Origin: Streptomyces sp. NBC_00162
Lineage (GTDB): Bacteria; Actinomycetota; Actinomycetes; Streptomycetales; Streptomycetaceae
Length of the DNA: 64,000 nucleotides
Assembly: GCF_024611995.1 (NCBI RefSeq)
Contig: NZ_CP102509.1
Coordinates: 5,580,001 to 5,644,000, forward strand
Direction of reading: 5' to 3'
The notes under the pieces were generated by a model. The model saw only the letters and a program-made list of their open reading frames with translations, did not search any database and was not told where the DNA came from. Positions within the stretch are counted from its first letter, which is position 1. Every line of letters begins with the position of its first letter. This document shows positions 8,615 to 16,092 of the stretch, piece by piece. The translations under genes and the position numbers were made by a program.

Positions 8615-9856
8615 TCAGCGTTCGGTGGGGGTGTGGAGCAGGAGGTTCGGGGTGCCTGCCGGGAGTCCCGTGATCCGGTCGGGCACGGCGCTGCGCAGCA
8701 GCGCCCCGGCGACCTGCTGCGGGGTCTTCCCGGTGCCGTCGGCGCGGATCAGAGCCGCGACTCCGGCCACGTGCGGGGTGGCCATCGAGGTGCCGGAGGA
8801 CCGGGCGGTGGCGGTGGTGGAGCCCTTCCAGGCCGAGACGACGGACACGCCGGGCGCCGAGAGGTCCACGCAGCGGCCGTGGCTGGAGAACCGCGCGTGC
8901 CGGTCCTCGGCGTCGGTAGCGCCGACCGTGACGGCCTGCGGGACGCGGGCCGGGGATCCGGCGCAGGCGTTCTTGCCGTCGTTTCCGGCGGCCACGACGA
9001 AGGTGATCCCGGAGGCGATGGCCCGGGTGACCGCCGCGTCGAGGGCGCGGCTGGGGGTGCCGCCCATGCTCATGTTGGCGACCGCCGGGGTGGCCGGGGA
9101 CTTGGCGGCGTTCTTCACCATCCACTCGATGCCGCCGATCATGGCCGAAAGACGCCCGGAACCCTGGCAGTCGGCCACCTTCACCGAGACGAGCGAGACC
9201 CCCTTCGCCACCCCGTACGTCTCCCCGCCCACGGTCGCCGCGACGTGCGTGCCGTGGCCGTTGCAGTCGCCGGAGGTCTGGAGGAACAGCCCGTTGTAGC
9301 CGGCCCGGGCGCGGCCGCCGAACTCCCGGTGGCGGACGTTGATCCCGGTGTCCACGACGTAGACGGTGACGCCGACGGCCCTTCTCGGGTACGTGTACGA
9401 GCCGTCGAGCGGGAGCTCGCGCTGGTCGATCCGGTCCAGCGGCCAAGGGGCCTGGGGCTGCGTGTCGGTGGTGTGGAACTCCGCGTCCGGTTCCACCGAG
9501 ACCACCCGGGGGTCGGCGGCCAGGGCGGCGGCCCGGGTGGCGGTGGTGCGGACGGCGAAGCCGTTCAGGACGGTGTCGTAGACGGCCGAGACCTCGTCCC
9601 CGGCCTCCGCCGCCTCGGAGGCCAGGGCGCGGGCCGGAGCGCGGGAGGCGGTGTCCTTCAGGACGACGACGTACGGGGCGGTCCCGGCAGTGGCAGTGGC
9701 AGCGGCGGCGTCGAAGTGCGGCGGGGGCAGGACGGTGGCCGTGCCGGCCGTCGCGAGGAGGGCGGCGGCCGGGAGGAGGGCGGCGAATGCGGTCATGTGG
9801 CCGATGCTCGGCGAACGGTGGCGGGGGCGCGCGGAGGGTGCGCCGAGTGGGCGCAC
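8615..9856 (-). CDS. Secreted subtilisin-like (S8) serine protease
   Basis: A 413-aa subtilase with signal peptide, I9 inhibitor-type propeptide (TAPYVVVLKD to VVSVEPDAEF) and an S8 catalytic domain. The catalytic triad is visible: Asp in VYVVDTGIN (about residue 168), His in CNGHGTHVAATVGG (about 203) and Ser in SSGTSMATPHVAGVAA (about 355). This resembles the proteinase K branch with a disulfide-prone CNGHGTHV. GTG 9856 gives an Arg-rich n-region before the hydrophobic segment; ATG 9796 (MTAFAALLPAAALL) is an alternative start, and neither has a good ribosome site. Probable role is extracellular protein degradation. Confidence 0.88.
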   Translation of the reverse strand: MRPLGAPSARPRHRSPSIGHMTAFAALLPAAALLATAGTATVLPPPHFDAAAATATAGTAPYVVVLKDTASRAPARALASEAAEAGDEVSAVYDTVLNGFAVRTTATRAAALAADPRVVSVEPDAEFHTTDTQPQAPWPLDRIDQRELPLDGSYTYPRRAVGVTVYVVDTGINVRHREFGGRARAGYNGLFLQTSGDCNGHGTHVAATVGGETYGVAKGVSLVSVKVADCQGSGRLSAMIGGIEWMVKNAAKSPATPAVANMSMGGTPSRALDAAVTRAIASGITFVVAAGNDGKNACAGSPARVPQAVTVGATDAEDRHARFSSHGRCVDLSAPGVSVVSAWKGSTTATARSSGTSMATPHVAGVAALIRADGTGKTPQQVAGALLRSAVPDRITGLPAGTPNLLLHTPTER

Positions 9857-9874
9857 GACACGCCGCCGCGCGGG

Positions 9875-10291
9875 CTACGAGGTGGTGAGGGGCCAGCCGC
9901 GCATGGCGAAGACGCCCTCGTCGCGGGCTCCGGCCGCGGCATAGGTGGCGAGGGCCGCCTCGTTGTCCGAGTCGACCCCCACCCACATGCCGTAACAGCC
10001 ACGGGCCTTGGCCTCGTCCGCGAGCGCGAGGGTCAGGGCGCGGCCGATCCCGCGGCGGCGGTACCCCTCGTCCACGGAGAGCTCGTACAGGCACATCTCG
10101 GTGCCCTTGTCGGGGTGGGTCATCTCGACGCCGGAGACCATCCCGGCGGGCACGCCGTCCACATAGGCGATGAGCAGGAGATGCCCCGGGGCGGCGAGGA
10201 AGCGCTCGGCCCACTCCTCGCGGGCGGGCCCGTCGAAGAGGGGCTCGGCAGCGGTGAGCTCGGCGGGGGTGAGGGCCCGGCGGATGTCCAT
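9875..10291 (-). CDS. GNAT family N-acetyltransferase
   Basis: A 138-aa single-domain acetyltransferase. The acetyl-CoA binding motif A is clear (YELSVDEGYRRRGIGRAL, with the R-x-x-G-x-G loop), followed by ALADEAKARGCYGMWVGVD and DNEAALATYAAAGA. The arrangement resembles the AAC(3)-I branch, which includes aminoglycoside acetylators and many enzymes with unknown substrates. Substrate and any resistance role cannot be told from sequence. The start ATG 10291 gives MDIRRALTPAEL; reading further upstream adds only non-coding-like sequence. It ends 18 bases before the subtilase start, so the two may be co-transcribed. Confidence 0.8.
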   Translation of the reverse strand: MDIRRALTPAELTAAEPLFDGPAREEWAERFLAAPGHLLLIAYVDGVPAGMVSGVEMTHPDKGTEMCLYELSVDEGYRRRGIGRALTLALADEAKARGCYGMWVGVDSDNEAALATYAAAGARDEGVFAMRGWPLTTS

Positions 10292-10312
10292 GGCGGCCAC
10301 GATAATGCGGGG

Positions 10313-10429
10313 ATGACACATGGTGAGGAGAACTTCGCCGCGGCGTGGCGGCAGACGCCCGAGGCCGTGGGGGCGGTGCTCACCGAGCCCGAGACGACGG
10401 TCGCCGTCGAACGCGGCCGGCGGGTCTAG
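10313..10429 (+). CDS. Possible small protein of 38 aa
   Basis: A short reading frame from ATG 10313 to TAG 10429 encodes MTHGEENFAAAWRQTPEAVG and 18 more residues. It sits between two minus-strand genes, divergent from the acetyltransferase and overlapping the stop of the phosphopantetheinyl transferase gene by 4 bases. Codons are GC3-rich. GGGG four bases upstream of the ATG is a weak ribosome site. I do not recognise it; it could be a real small protein, a gene remnant, or chance. Confidence 0.25.
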   Translation: MTHGEENFAAAWRQTPEAVGAVLTEPETTVAVERGRRV

Positions 10430-11124
10430 GCCCGCACGGCCAGGGCCGCCGCGTAGTCCGTGGGGGCCGGGAGGTCGCGGACGGTCCAGCCCGGGACGGG
10501 GGCCGGGGCCGGGGCCGAGCCCACGTACGGGTCTACCAAGCCGAGGGCGAGGCCCGTGCCGTCGGCCTTGAGGCAGGCCTCCTTGCGGCACCAGACGCGG
10601 GCCAGCGCGGTCCGCCGGTCCGCCTCGGGCAGGGCGTTCAGCTCGGCGATCTCCGCCGGGTGCAGCAGGGGCAGTACGTCGGTCAGTGCCTCCGTACTCG
10701 GTGTCTCCTCCACGTCGATGCCGACCGGCACCCCGGCGAAGGCCAGGTAGGCCACGTCGCCGCTGTGCGAGAGGGAGAAGTGGATCGCGCCGCCGGCCAC
10801 GGCGGGCCGCCCGTGCGGGCCGCCGCAGCACGGGCACGTCTCCCGGACCAGGGTGACCTCGTGCGGAGCCAGACCCAGGTAGCCGCCGAGCAGCGCGCGC
10901 AGGCCCAGGTGCGAGGCGAGGTACCGGTGCCGGTCGGCGGGGTGCACGAGCCTTCCCGCCCGCTCCTGTTCGGCCGCGTCCAGTACCGCCGAGGCCTCGG
11001 CGACCGGGTGTCCGGCGACCGAGTCCAGCCGGGTGTCCAGGGACCACACGGCCACGGCCGCGCCCTTGGGGGGCGGGCCGATCAGCGGTGCGCCGTCGCC
11101 GAGCCGGTTCACGTAGTCGATCAC
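10426..11124 (-). CDS. 4'-phosphopantetheinyl transferase (Sfp type)
   Basis: A 232-aa enzyme that transfers phosphopantetheine from CoA to the serine of acyl or peptidyl carrier proteins. The magnesium and CoA binding motifs are both present: GIDVEE near residue 133 and WCRKEACLKADGTGL near 176. An upstream HFSLSHSGDVAYLAF strand carries the conserved SHSG. A CPCCGGPHGRP insert in the middle is common in actinobacterial members. No polyketide or peptide synthetase lies nearby, so it is a general-purpose activator rather than part of a visible cluster. Confidence 0.85.
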   Translation of the reverse strand: MIDYVNRLGDGAPLIGPPPKGAAVAVWSLDTRLDSVAGHPVAEASAVLDAAEQERAGRLVHPADRHRYLASHLGLRALLGGYLGLAPHEVTLVRETCPCCGGPHGRPAVAGGAIHFSLSHSGDVAYLAFAGVPVGIDVEETPSTEALTDVLPLLHPAEIAELNALPEADRRTALARVWCRKEACLKADGTGLALGLVDPYVGSAPAPAPVPGWTVRDLPAPTDYAAALAVRA

Positions 11125-11213
11125 CCGACCGAGGGTAGACGAGGCGGATGCGGCCGTGCGGCGCTGGCTATCCTCGTCCGCACCAGGACGTGGGACTACG
11201 GGGGGAGTACATC

Positions 11214-11999
11214 GTGCACAGCGCTGCCGTCACGGCGAACGGTGACCGGATCCGCTGGGTGGAGCTGCCGGGGGAGGAGCCGGCCCGGGTGTACGTGCAC
11301 GGGCTCGGGGCGAGTTCGCCCGCCTACTTCGCGGCGAGCGCCGTCCATCCCCTGCTGGCCGGGCGCCGTTCACTGCTGGTCGACCTGCTGGGCCACGGGC
11401 ACAGCGACCGGCCCGAGGAGTTCTCCTACACCCTCGAGGCGCATGCCGACGCGCTGGCGGCAGCCCTCACCGGGGCCGGGGCGGAGGGCGCCGAGCTGAT
11501 CGCGCACAGCATGGGCGGAGCCGTCGCCATCGTGCTCGCCGACCGGCACCCCCACCTGGTCTCCCGGCTGGTGCTCGTCGACGCCAACCTGGATCCGCTG
11601 CCCCGCACCCCCGGTTCGGCCGGGAGCAGCGGGATCGCCGCCTATGGCGAGGAGGAGTTCCTGGCGGGCGGCTGGGCCGAGGTACGCGACCGGGTCGGCG
11701 CGCACTGGTGGGCCACCATGCGGCTGGCCGGCCGCACCGCCCTGTACCGCAGCGCCGTGCACCTGGCCGCGGGTACGACGCCCACCATGCGCGAGCTGCT
11801 GCTGGAACTGAAGGTTCCGCGCTGCTTCCTGCTGCCCGAGGCGGACGGCCCGCTCCCGGGCACCGACGCCCTGGAGGCGGCGGGGGTCTCCGTGGTGTCC
11901 CTCCCCGACTGCGGGCACAACATCATGCTCGACAACCCCGACGGCTTCGCCCGGGCCGTCGCGGCGGCCCTGACGCAGACCGGCGGCCGCGCGCAGTAA
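11214..11999 (+). CDS. Alpha/beta hydrolase
   Basis: A 261-aa hydrolase with oxyanion HGLGASS, nucleophile elbow AHSMGGA (Ser near residue 99), acid in the LLPEADGP region and base His in CGHNIML (near 234). The start is taken as GTG 11214 because GGGGGAG lies 6 bases upstream; a longer reading from 11148 would place non-coding-like sequence in front. The substrate is not identifiable. It is divergent from the phosphopantetheinyl transferase gene, with 89 bp between the starts. Confidence 0.8.
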   Translation: MHSAAVTANGDRIRWVELPGEEPARVYVHGLGASSPAYFAASAVHPLLAGRRSLLVDLLGHGHSDRPEEFSYTLEAHADALAAALTGAGAEGAELIAHSMGGAVAIVLADRHPHLVSRLVLVDANLDPLPRTPGSAGSSGIAAYGEEEFLAGGWAEVRDRVGAHWWATMRLAGRTALYRSAVHLAAGTTPTMRELLLELKVPRCFLLPEADGPLPGTDALEAAGVSVVSLPDCGHNIMLDNPDGFARAVAAALTQTGGRAQ

Positions 12000-12021
12000 C
12001 CATCCGGCGCCCGGGGGAGTT

Positions 12022-12057
12022 GGCCGGGGGCGACCTGCCCCGCCACACCCCCCGGCC
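12022..12057 (+). terminator. Hairpin between hydrolase and phospholipase genes
   Basis: Arms GGCCGGGGG and CCCCCGGCC separated by 18 bases lie 23 bases after the hydrolase stop and just before the GAGGAA ribosome site of the next gene. It may terminate the first transcript or structure the second leader. Confidence 0.5.
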
Positions 12058-12069
12058 CCGAGGAATGCC

Positions 12070-12543
12070 ATGCGCCGTCGTGCCACCCGCCGTATCGTCC
12101 CTGCTCTCGCGTCGGCGGCCGCGGCCGCCGTGCTCACCCTCGCGCCGGCCGCCGCGGCGGCACCCGGGGTCCCGGCCGACAAGCCGCAGGTGCTGAGCCG
12201 TTGGACGCAAGCCGACGCCGCGAGCTACGGGGCGTGGGCCGAGGCGCGGGAGAAGCGGACCGAGTGGGCCGCGTACGGCTTCGACTGGTCGACCGACTAC
12301 TGCACCGGCTCCCCGGACAACCCCTTGGGCTTCCCCTTCCGGATGGCCTGCGCACGCCACGACTTCGGCTACCGCAACCACCGTGCGGCAGGTCTGTTTC
12401 CAGCCGCCAAAGCCCGGCTGGACGAGGTCTTCCACGCGGACTTGAGGAGGGTCTGCGCACAGTACTCGGGCGTCCGCCGAGGCTCCTGCGACAGCACCGC
12501 GTGGACGTACTACCAGGCCGTCCGGATCCTGGGGATCTCCTAG
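12070..12543 (+). CDS. Secreted phospholipase A2
   Basis: A 157-aa prokaryotic phospholipase A2 that hydrolyses the sn-2 ester of phospholipids. A signal peptide (RRRATRR n-region, hydrophobic core, cleavage after AAAAA near residue 35) leads to a compact helical domain with the catalytic His-Asp pair in ACARHDFGYRN (His 97, Asp 98) and a calcium-binding DWSTDYCTGSPD region. Four mature cysteines (CTGS, MACAR, RVCAQ, GSCDS) fit the two disulfides known in Streptomyces enzymes of this size. The start ATG 12070 is preceded by GAGGAATGCC. Confidence 0.9.
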   Translation: MRRRATRRIVPALASAAAAAVLTLAPAAAAAPGVPADKPQVLSRWTQADAASYGAWAEAREKRTEWAAYGFDWSTDYCTGSPDNPLGFPFRMACARHDFGYRNHRAAGLFPAAKARLDEVFHADLRRVCAQYSGVRRGSCDSTAWTYYQAVRILGIS

Positions 12544-12773
12544 CCCGGACGCTCCGACACGGCCCGCGCACCAAAGGGCGTACGGGCTCGGCCCCGAGGA
12601 GCGCTCCCCGCGCGCCCCTCCTCGCGTTCACATGTTCTCCGTTTCTCCTTCACCGTTCCGTGTGCTCCCCAGTCCTACGCCCCGTGGATTGTCATGCCCG
12701 CAGCCATGGGTGGGTGGCTGATTTCAGGCCACGCACGGTTGTGGGGAAGGGAGGCGGCCCGGATGTCTCGGCC

Positions 12774-13262
12774 ATGTTTTCTGTTCGTGTTGTGGGTGGA
12801 TGTCGCACGAGGCCGGGCGCCGGGGGCGCTTCGGAGCAGCACGGCCCGGGCGCTGGTTCCGAGGCCGTGACCTGGCGTCTCGTCGGCGCCAACAACCACG
12901 AGCTCGGCCGCAGTCCGCACGTTCACCACAGCCTCGGCGCCTGTTGCGCCGCCGTCGAACGGCTGCGGGCGCGGGCCGAGCAGGTCACCGCCCTCGTGGT
13001 GATGTTCCCCGGCGCCGGGGGTGGTGCCGGCACCGGAGCCTGGACCTGGCAGCTCACGCTCGACGAGCACTGCGTGGCCGTGGCGGTACGCACCTTCCGC
13101 CGTCAGCGCGAGTGCCGCCACAGCCTCCAGCTCTTCCTCTCCGCCGCAGCCGAGGCGCAGGTCGTCGCGGGGGTCACCTACACCCGGCGGCTGCGCGGCC
13201 TGCGCCTGCCCGGCGCCGGTGACGCGCCGGGACTGGCCGTACGCGGGGGAGGTCCGCTGTGA
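12774..13262 (+). CDS. Conserved hypothetical protein, possible DUF1508/YegP-like domain
   Basis: A 162-aa protein whose recognisable part begins VTWRLVGANNHELGRSP near residue 32, followed by HHSLGACCAAVERLRARAEQ and a second strand-rich half (WTWQLTLDEHCVAVAVRTFR). This resembles the small YegP-type fold in which each repeat is a Trp-Arg-Leu strand, a Gly turn and a helix. The start is uncertain: ATG 12774 or GTG 12867. The stop overlaps the next start as GTGA, so it is translationally linked to the decayed surface-protein/sortase block. Function unknown. Confidence 0.5.
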   Translation: MFSVRVVGGCRTRPGAGGASEQHGPGAGSEAVTWRLVGANNHELGRSPHVHHSLGACCAAVERLRARAEQVTALVVMFPGAGGGAGTGAWTWQLTLDEHCVAVAVRTFRRQRECRHSLQLFLSAAAEAQVVAGVTYTRRLRGLRLPGAGDAPGLAVRGGGPL

Positions 13263-13550
13263 GCACCGCGACCACCTCCACGCCGACCCCGACGCCGACC
13301 CCCACGCCCACCCCCTCGGACTCCACGTCCCCCACCCCCACGTCCACGACGAGCGGTGGCTCCGGGGTGGGCGTCTCCACCACGGTCACGGGGGGCGGTA
13401 CGGGCACGAGCGCGGGTACGGCGGCGGGCACGAGCGCGGGTACGAGTGCGGGTACGGGCACGGGCACGGGCGCCAAGGGTGGCCTCGCCGACACCGGCAC
13501 CGACGCCACCACCCTCGCACTGATCGCCGCGGGCCTGGTCCCGAGCTGCG
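13259..13550 (+). pseudogene. Thr/Pro-rich surface-protein remnant with LAxTG-like motif, frame lost
   Basis: From GTG 13259, overlapping the previous stop, the frame encodes STATTSTPTPTPTPTPTPSD, a Ser/Thr/Gly-rich stretch with repeated GTSAGT units, then GGLADTGTDATTLALIAAGL. LADTG followed by a hydrophobic start is the pattern of an actinobacterial sortase E substrate. After about 13550 this frame becomes Arg/Pro-rich shadow sequence ending at 13741, while the sortase-like frame begins. The hydrophobic anchor and basic tail expected after LADTG are missing. A deletion joining the anchor of one gene to the inside of the next, or a frameshift, fits best. Confidence 0.5.
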
Positions 13551-14235
13551 CGACAAGCTCGCCAACGTCACCGCCCCGGTGGGCCCGACCGAGGCCGGCG
13601 CGCCCGTCGCGCTGCTCGCCATCCCGCAGATCGGCGTACGGGAGGTCGTGCGCGAGGCGACCACCGCCGACGTGCTGGCGTCGGGCCCCGGACACCGCCG
13701 CGACACCGTGCTCCCGGGCCAGCCCGGGACCAGCATCCTGATGGGCCGACAGGCGGGCTACGGCGGCCCGTTCGGGCACATCGGCGACCTGGAGCGGGGC
13801 GAGACCTTCACCGTCACGACGGGGCAGGGGGAGCACGAGTACCGGGTGCTCGGCGTCCGGCGCGCCGGGGACCCGCAGCCCGCCAAGCCGACGGGGGACG
13901 CGGGCCTGCTGATCCTGATGACCGGGGACGGGACCCCGTACATGCCCCGCGGCGTGCTCCAGGTCGACGCCGAACTGCTCTCGCCCGCCCAGCAGTCGGG
14001 CGGCCGCACCCCCGGCCGGCTGGCCGCCGAGGAGGCGCCCATGGCGGGCCAGGCCTCGGCCTGGGTCCCGCTGATCCTCTGGGGCCAGGCCCTGCTGCTC
14101 GCGGCGGCCGCCCTGGCCTGGGCCCGGGTCCGCTGGGGCCGCGCGCACACCTGGCTGGTCGGGTTCCCCGTACTGGCCGCCCTCGCACTCGCGGTGTCCG
14201 ACCAGGCCGCCCTGCTCCTGCCCAGCCTCCTGTGA
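13549..14235 (+). pseudogene. Sortase-like protein, N-terminus lost and catalytic residues absent
   Basis: The frame reads ELRDKLANVTAPVGPTEAG, then LLAIPQIGVREVV, SGPGHRRDTVLPGQPG, SILMGRQAGYGGPFGHIGDL and LLILMTGDGTPYMPRGVLQV, ending with two transmembrane helices. The order matches a class E-type sortase barrel, but the catalytic His position (usually AGHR) reads MGRQ and the catalytic Cys position (usually TTC) reads MTGDG. It is therefore a sortase fold without sortase chemistry. No start codon with a ribosome site or membrane leader is visible; GTG 13579 is the only nearby in-frame candidate. The stop overlaps the next gene's first possible start as GTGA. Confidence 0.55.
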
Positions 14236-14246
14236 TCGAGGCCCCC

Positions 14247-15062
14247 ATGACCGAGACGCTCACCCTGCCCCAGACCACCGCCGGCGGGGCCTCCTTCCTG
14301 GACGCCCGCTCGCTGTCCGCCTGGTTCGGGGGCCGCAAGGTCCTGAGCCGGGTCTCGCTGACGATGCCGGGCGGCCAGGTGACCGCCCTGATCGGCCCCT
14401 CGGGCTGCGGGAAGTCGACCTTCCTGCGCATCCTGAACCGGATGCACGAGCTGATCCCGGGAGTCGAACTGGCGGGCGAGGTCCTGCTGGACGGCGAGGA
14501 CATCTACGCCCGAGGCCGCCGCCTGACGGACGCCCGCCGGCGCATCGGCATGGTCTTCCAGAAGTCGAACCCCTTCCCGGCGATGTCGGTCTACGACAAC
14601 GTGACGGCGGGCCTGAAGCTCACGGGCATGCGCGTCGCGGGCTCGGAGAAGGACGACCTGGTGGAGGAGTGCCTCACGAAGGCGGGCCTGTGGAAGGAGG
14701 TATGCGACCGGCTCCGCCAGCCCGGCGGCGCCCTCTCGGGCGGCCAGCAGCAGCGCCTGTGCATCGCCCGCTCCCTGGCGGTCCGCCCCCGCATCCTCCT
14801 GATGGACGAACCCTGCTCGGCCCTGGACCCCACCTCGACCCGCCGCATCGAGGAGACCATCCGGGACCTGGCCGACGAGGTCACCCTCGTGATCGTCACC
14901 CACAACATGCAGCAGGCGGCGCGCGTCTCCGACCAGTGCGCCTTCTTCCTCGCGGAACAGGGAACTCCGGGCCGGATCGTCGAGTACGGCCCCACCCCGG
15001 CCATGTTCTCCACGCCTTCCGACCCCCGCACGGCGGACTACGTGGAGGGCCGATTCGGCTGA
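14247..15062 (+). CDS. PstB-like phosphate ABC transporter ATPase (orphan)
   Basis: A 271-aa ABC ATPase with Walker A GPSGCGKST, Q-loop and the PstB hallmark VFQKSNPFPAMSVYDNV, signature LSGGQQQR, Walker B RILLMDEP and switch His in VTHNMQQA. Phosphate-importer ATPases share this motif set. No PstA, PstC or PstS gene is near; instead it follows the sortase-like gene directly. ATG 14247 has GAGG 5 bases upstream; GTG 14232, overlapping the previous stop, is an alternative. It may serve permeases encoded elsewhere, or be left over from a larger cluster. Confidence 0.75.
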   Translation: MTETLTLPQTTAGGASFLDARSLSAWFGGRKVLSRVSLTMPGGQVTALIGPSGCGKSTFLRILNRMHELIPGVELAGEVLLDGEDIYARGRRLTDARRRIGMVFQKSNPFPAMSVYDNVTAGLKLTGMRVAGSEKDDLVEECLTKAGLWKEVCDRLRQPGGALSGGQQQRLCIARSLAVRPRILLMDEPCSALDPTSTRRIEETIRDLADEVTLVIVTHNMQQAARVSDQCAFFLAEQGTPGRIVEYGPTPAMFSTPSDPRTADYVEGRFG

Positions 15063-15131
15063 CGGCCCGGAGTGCGAAGCCCGTGGACCCGGCGTAGTAA
15101 TGGAGATCCGCGTAGAAGATCGGAGCCCGGC

Positions 15132-15521
15132 ATGGACGACTATCCGCTGCTCGAACTCTTCTGGACGATGCTGTGGCTGTTCGTGTGGGTGATGTGGTTC
15201 TTCCTGCTCTTCAAGGTGATCACGGACCTCTTCCGGGACCACGGCATGAACGGCTGGGCGAAGGCCGGATGGCTGATCCTGGTGCTCCTCCTGCCGTTCA
15301 TCGGCGTCCTGATCTACCTCATCGTGCGCGGCCGCAGCATGGCCGAACGCGACCGGGAGCAGGCCAAGGAACAACAAGAGGCCTTCCAGCAGTACGTCCG
15401 CCAGACGGCGGCCCCGTCCGCGAGCCCGGCGGAAGAGCTGCACAAGCTCTCGGCCCTGAAGGACAAGGGCGACATCACCCAGGAGGAGTTCGACCGCGCG
15501 AAGCAGAAGCTCCTGACCTGA
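15132..15521 (+). CDS. Small membrane protein with PLDc_N and SHOCT domains
   Basis: A 129-aa protein with two transmembrane helices (about residues 8-30, FWTMLWLFVWVMWFFLLF, and 45-65, AGWLILVLLLPFIGVLIYLI) forming a PLDc_N-type module. A charged linker (AERDREQAKEQQ) leads to a C-terminal SHOCT motif, LHKLSALKDKGDITQEEFDR. Such proteins are common in actinomycetes; SHOCT is thought to mediate oligomerisation. Specific function unknown. It is a single-gene unit ending before a hairpin. Confidence 0.75.
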   Translation: MDDYPLLELFWTMLWLFVWVMWFFLLFKVITDLFRDHGMNGWAKAGWLILVLLLPFIGVLIYLIVRGRSMAERDREQAKEQQEAFQQYVRQTAAPSASPAEELHKLSALKDKGDITQEEFDRAKQKLLT

Positions 15522-15574
15522 GCCCAACGCGGCGGCCCGCAGTTCGGCTTTGCAGCAACCCGCGCCGGCCGGAC

Positions 15575-15608
15575 AGCCCCGGACTCTCCCCAGAGAGGCT
15601 CCGGGGCT
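15575..15608 (+). terminator. Terminator after the SHOCT gene
   Basis: Outer arms AGCCCCGGA and TCCGGGGCT enclose inner arms CTCTC and GAGAG, giving a long slightly bulged stem-loop 53 bases after the stop. Confidence 0.7.
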
Positions 15609-15655
15609 TACGGCCGTTCTACACGGATCCCGCTATTGTCCTCTGACCTGCACAA

Positions 15656-15679
15656 AAGCCCTCCCAGGGGGAGGGCTTG
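15656..15679 (-). terminator. Terminator downstream of tRNA-Arg
   Basis: AAGCCCTCCC and GGGAGGGCTT pair around a 4-base loop, 17 bases beyond the 3' end of the minus-strand tRNA gene. Confidence 0.65.
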
Positions 15680-15696
15680 CGGTGGTGGAGAAAGAG

Positions 15697-15769
15697 TGCC
15701 CCCGGCAGGACTCGAACCTGCGGCCAAGTGCTTAGAAGGCACCTGCTCTATCCACTGAGCTACGGGGGC
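15697..15769 (-). tRNA. tRNA-Arg (anticodon TCT)
   Basis: The reverse complement folds into a 73-nt cloverleaf. Acceptor arms are GCCCCCG and CGGGGGC with discriminator A, the D region is TAGCTCAGTGGATAGAGCA, the anticodon arm GGTGC-CTTCTAA-GCACT has anticodon TCT at 15734-15736, and the T arm is GCAGG-TTCGAGT-CCTGC. It reads AGA codons, which are rare in this GC-rich genome. CCA is not encoded. No integrase or att-like duplication is seen beside it. Confidence 0.95.
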
Positions 15770-16092
15770 CGGAAGGTGGCCTTGGTGGGCCTGGAGCCCC
15801 CGGTGGGGGTGAGACTGCGGTCCGTGCCGGGTCAAGGATAGGGCTCCGGTTGCCTTGTCCCGGTTGCTTCACTCGCGTGCCACGATGTGGAGGTTCGGTG
15901 AAGCGGTCCCGATAATCGCAGGCAGGTGCGATTCTCGCATCGCTTTTGCGCCGCGGCGCCCTGGGTGTTGTGCACTCGTTATGCCTGCGCCCCACTCGTC
16001 CGTCGTGTCCAAGATGTCCCACTGGAGTCGCGGTCGGCGCGCAGAGGACGTATAAGCTTCAAAAATGGTCCTAAATTGGGCATTCTTCGCAT
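15770..16092. other. Intergenic region between tRNA-Arg and the dynamin-like genes
   Basis: No convincing gene in these 323 bases. The minus-strand tRNA promoter should lie at its left end (TTGACC at 15830-15835 is a possible -35). An inverted repeat AATCGCA-N6-TGCGATT (15914-15933) is the clearest structured site. An unusually AT-rich stretch at 16051-16090 (TATAAGCTTCAAAAATGG) precedes GTG 16093 and probably holds the promoter of the GTPase operon. Confidence 0.5.

Noticed and set aside
10426..11124. Phosphopantetheinyl transferase as sign of a biosynthetic gene cluster
   Set aside because: Neighbours are an acetyltransferase, a hydrolase and a phospholipase; no synthase or synthetase gene is present.
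13260..13500. Short repeats resembling a CRISPR or minisatellite array
   Set aside because: They are codon-level Thr-Pro and Gly-Thr-Ser repeats of 6-12 bases without spacers.
13021..13540. Upstream continuation of the sortase-like frame
   Set aside because: Before 13545 that frame is His/Gly/Arg shadow of the Thr/Pro-rich gene and shows no coding pattern.
15697..15769. tRNA-Arg as an integration site of a genomic island
   Set aside because: No integrase gene, attachment-site duplication or composition shift was found on either side.
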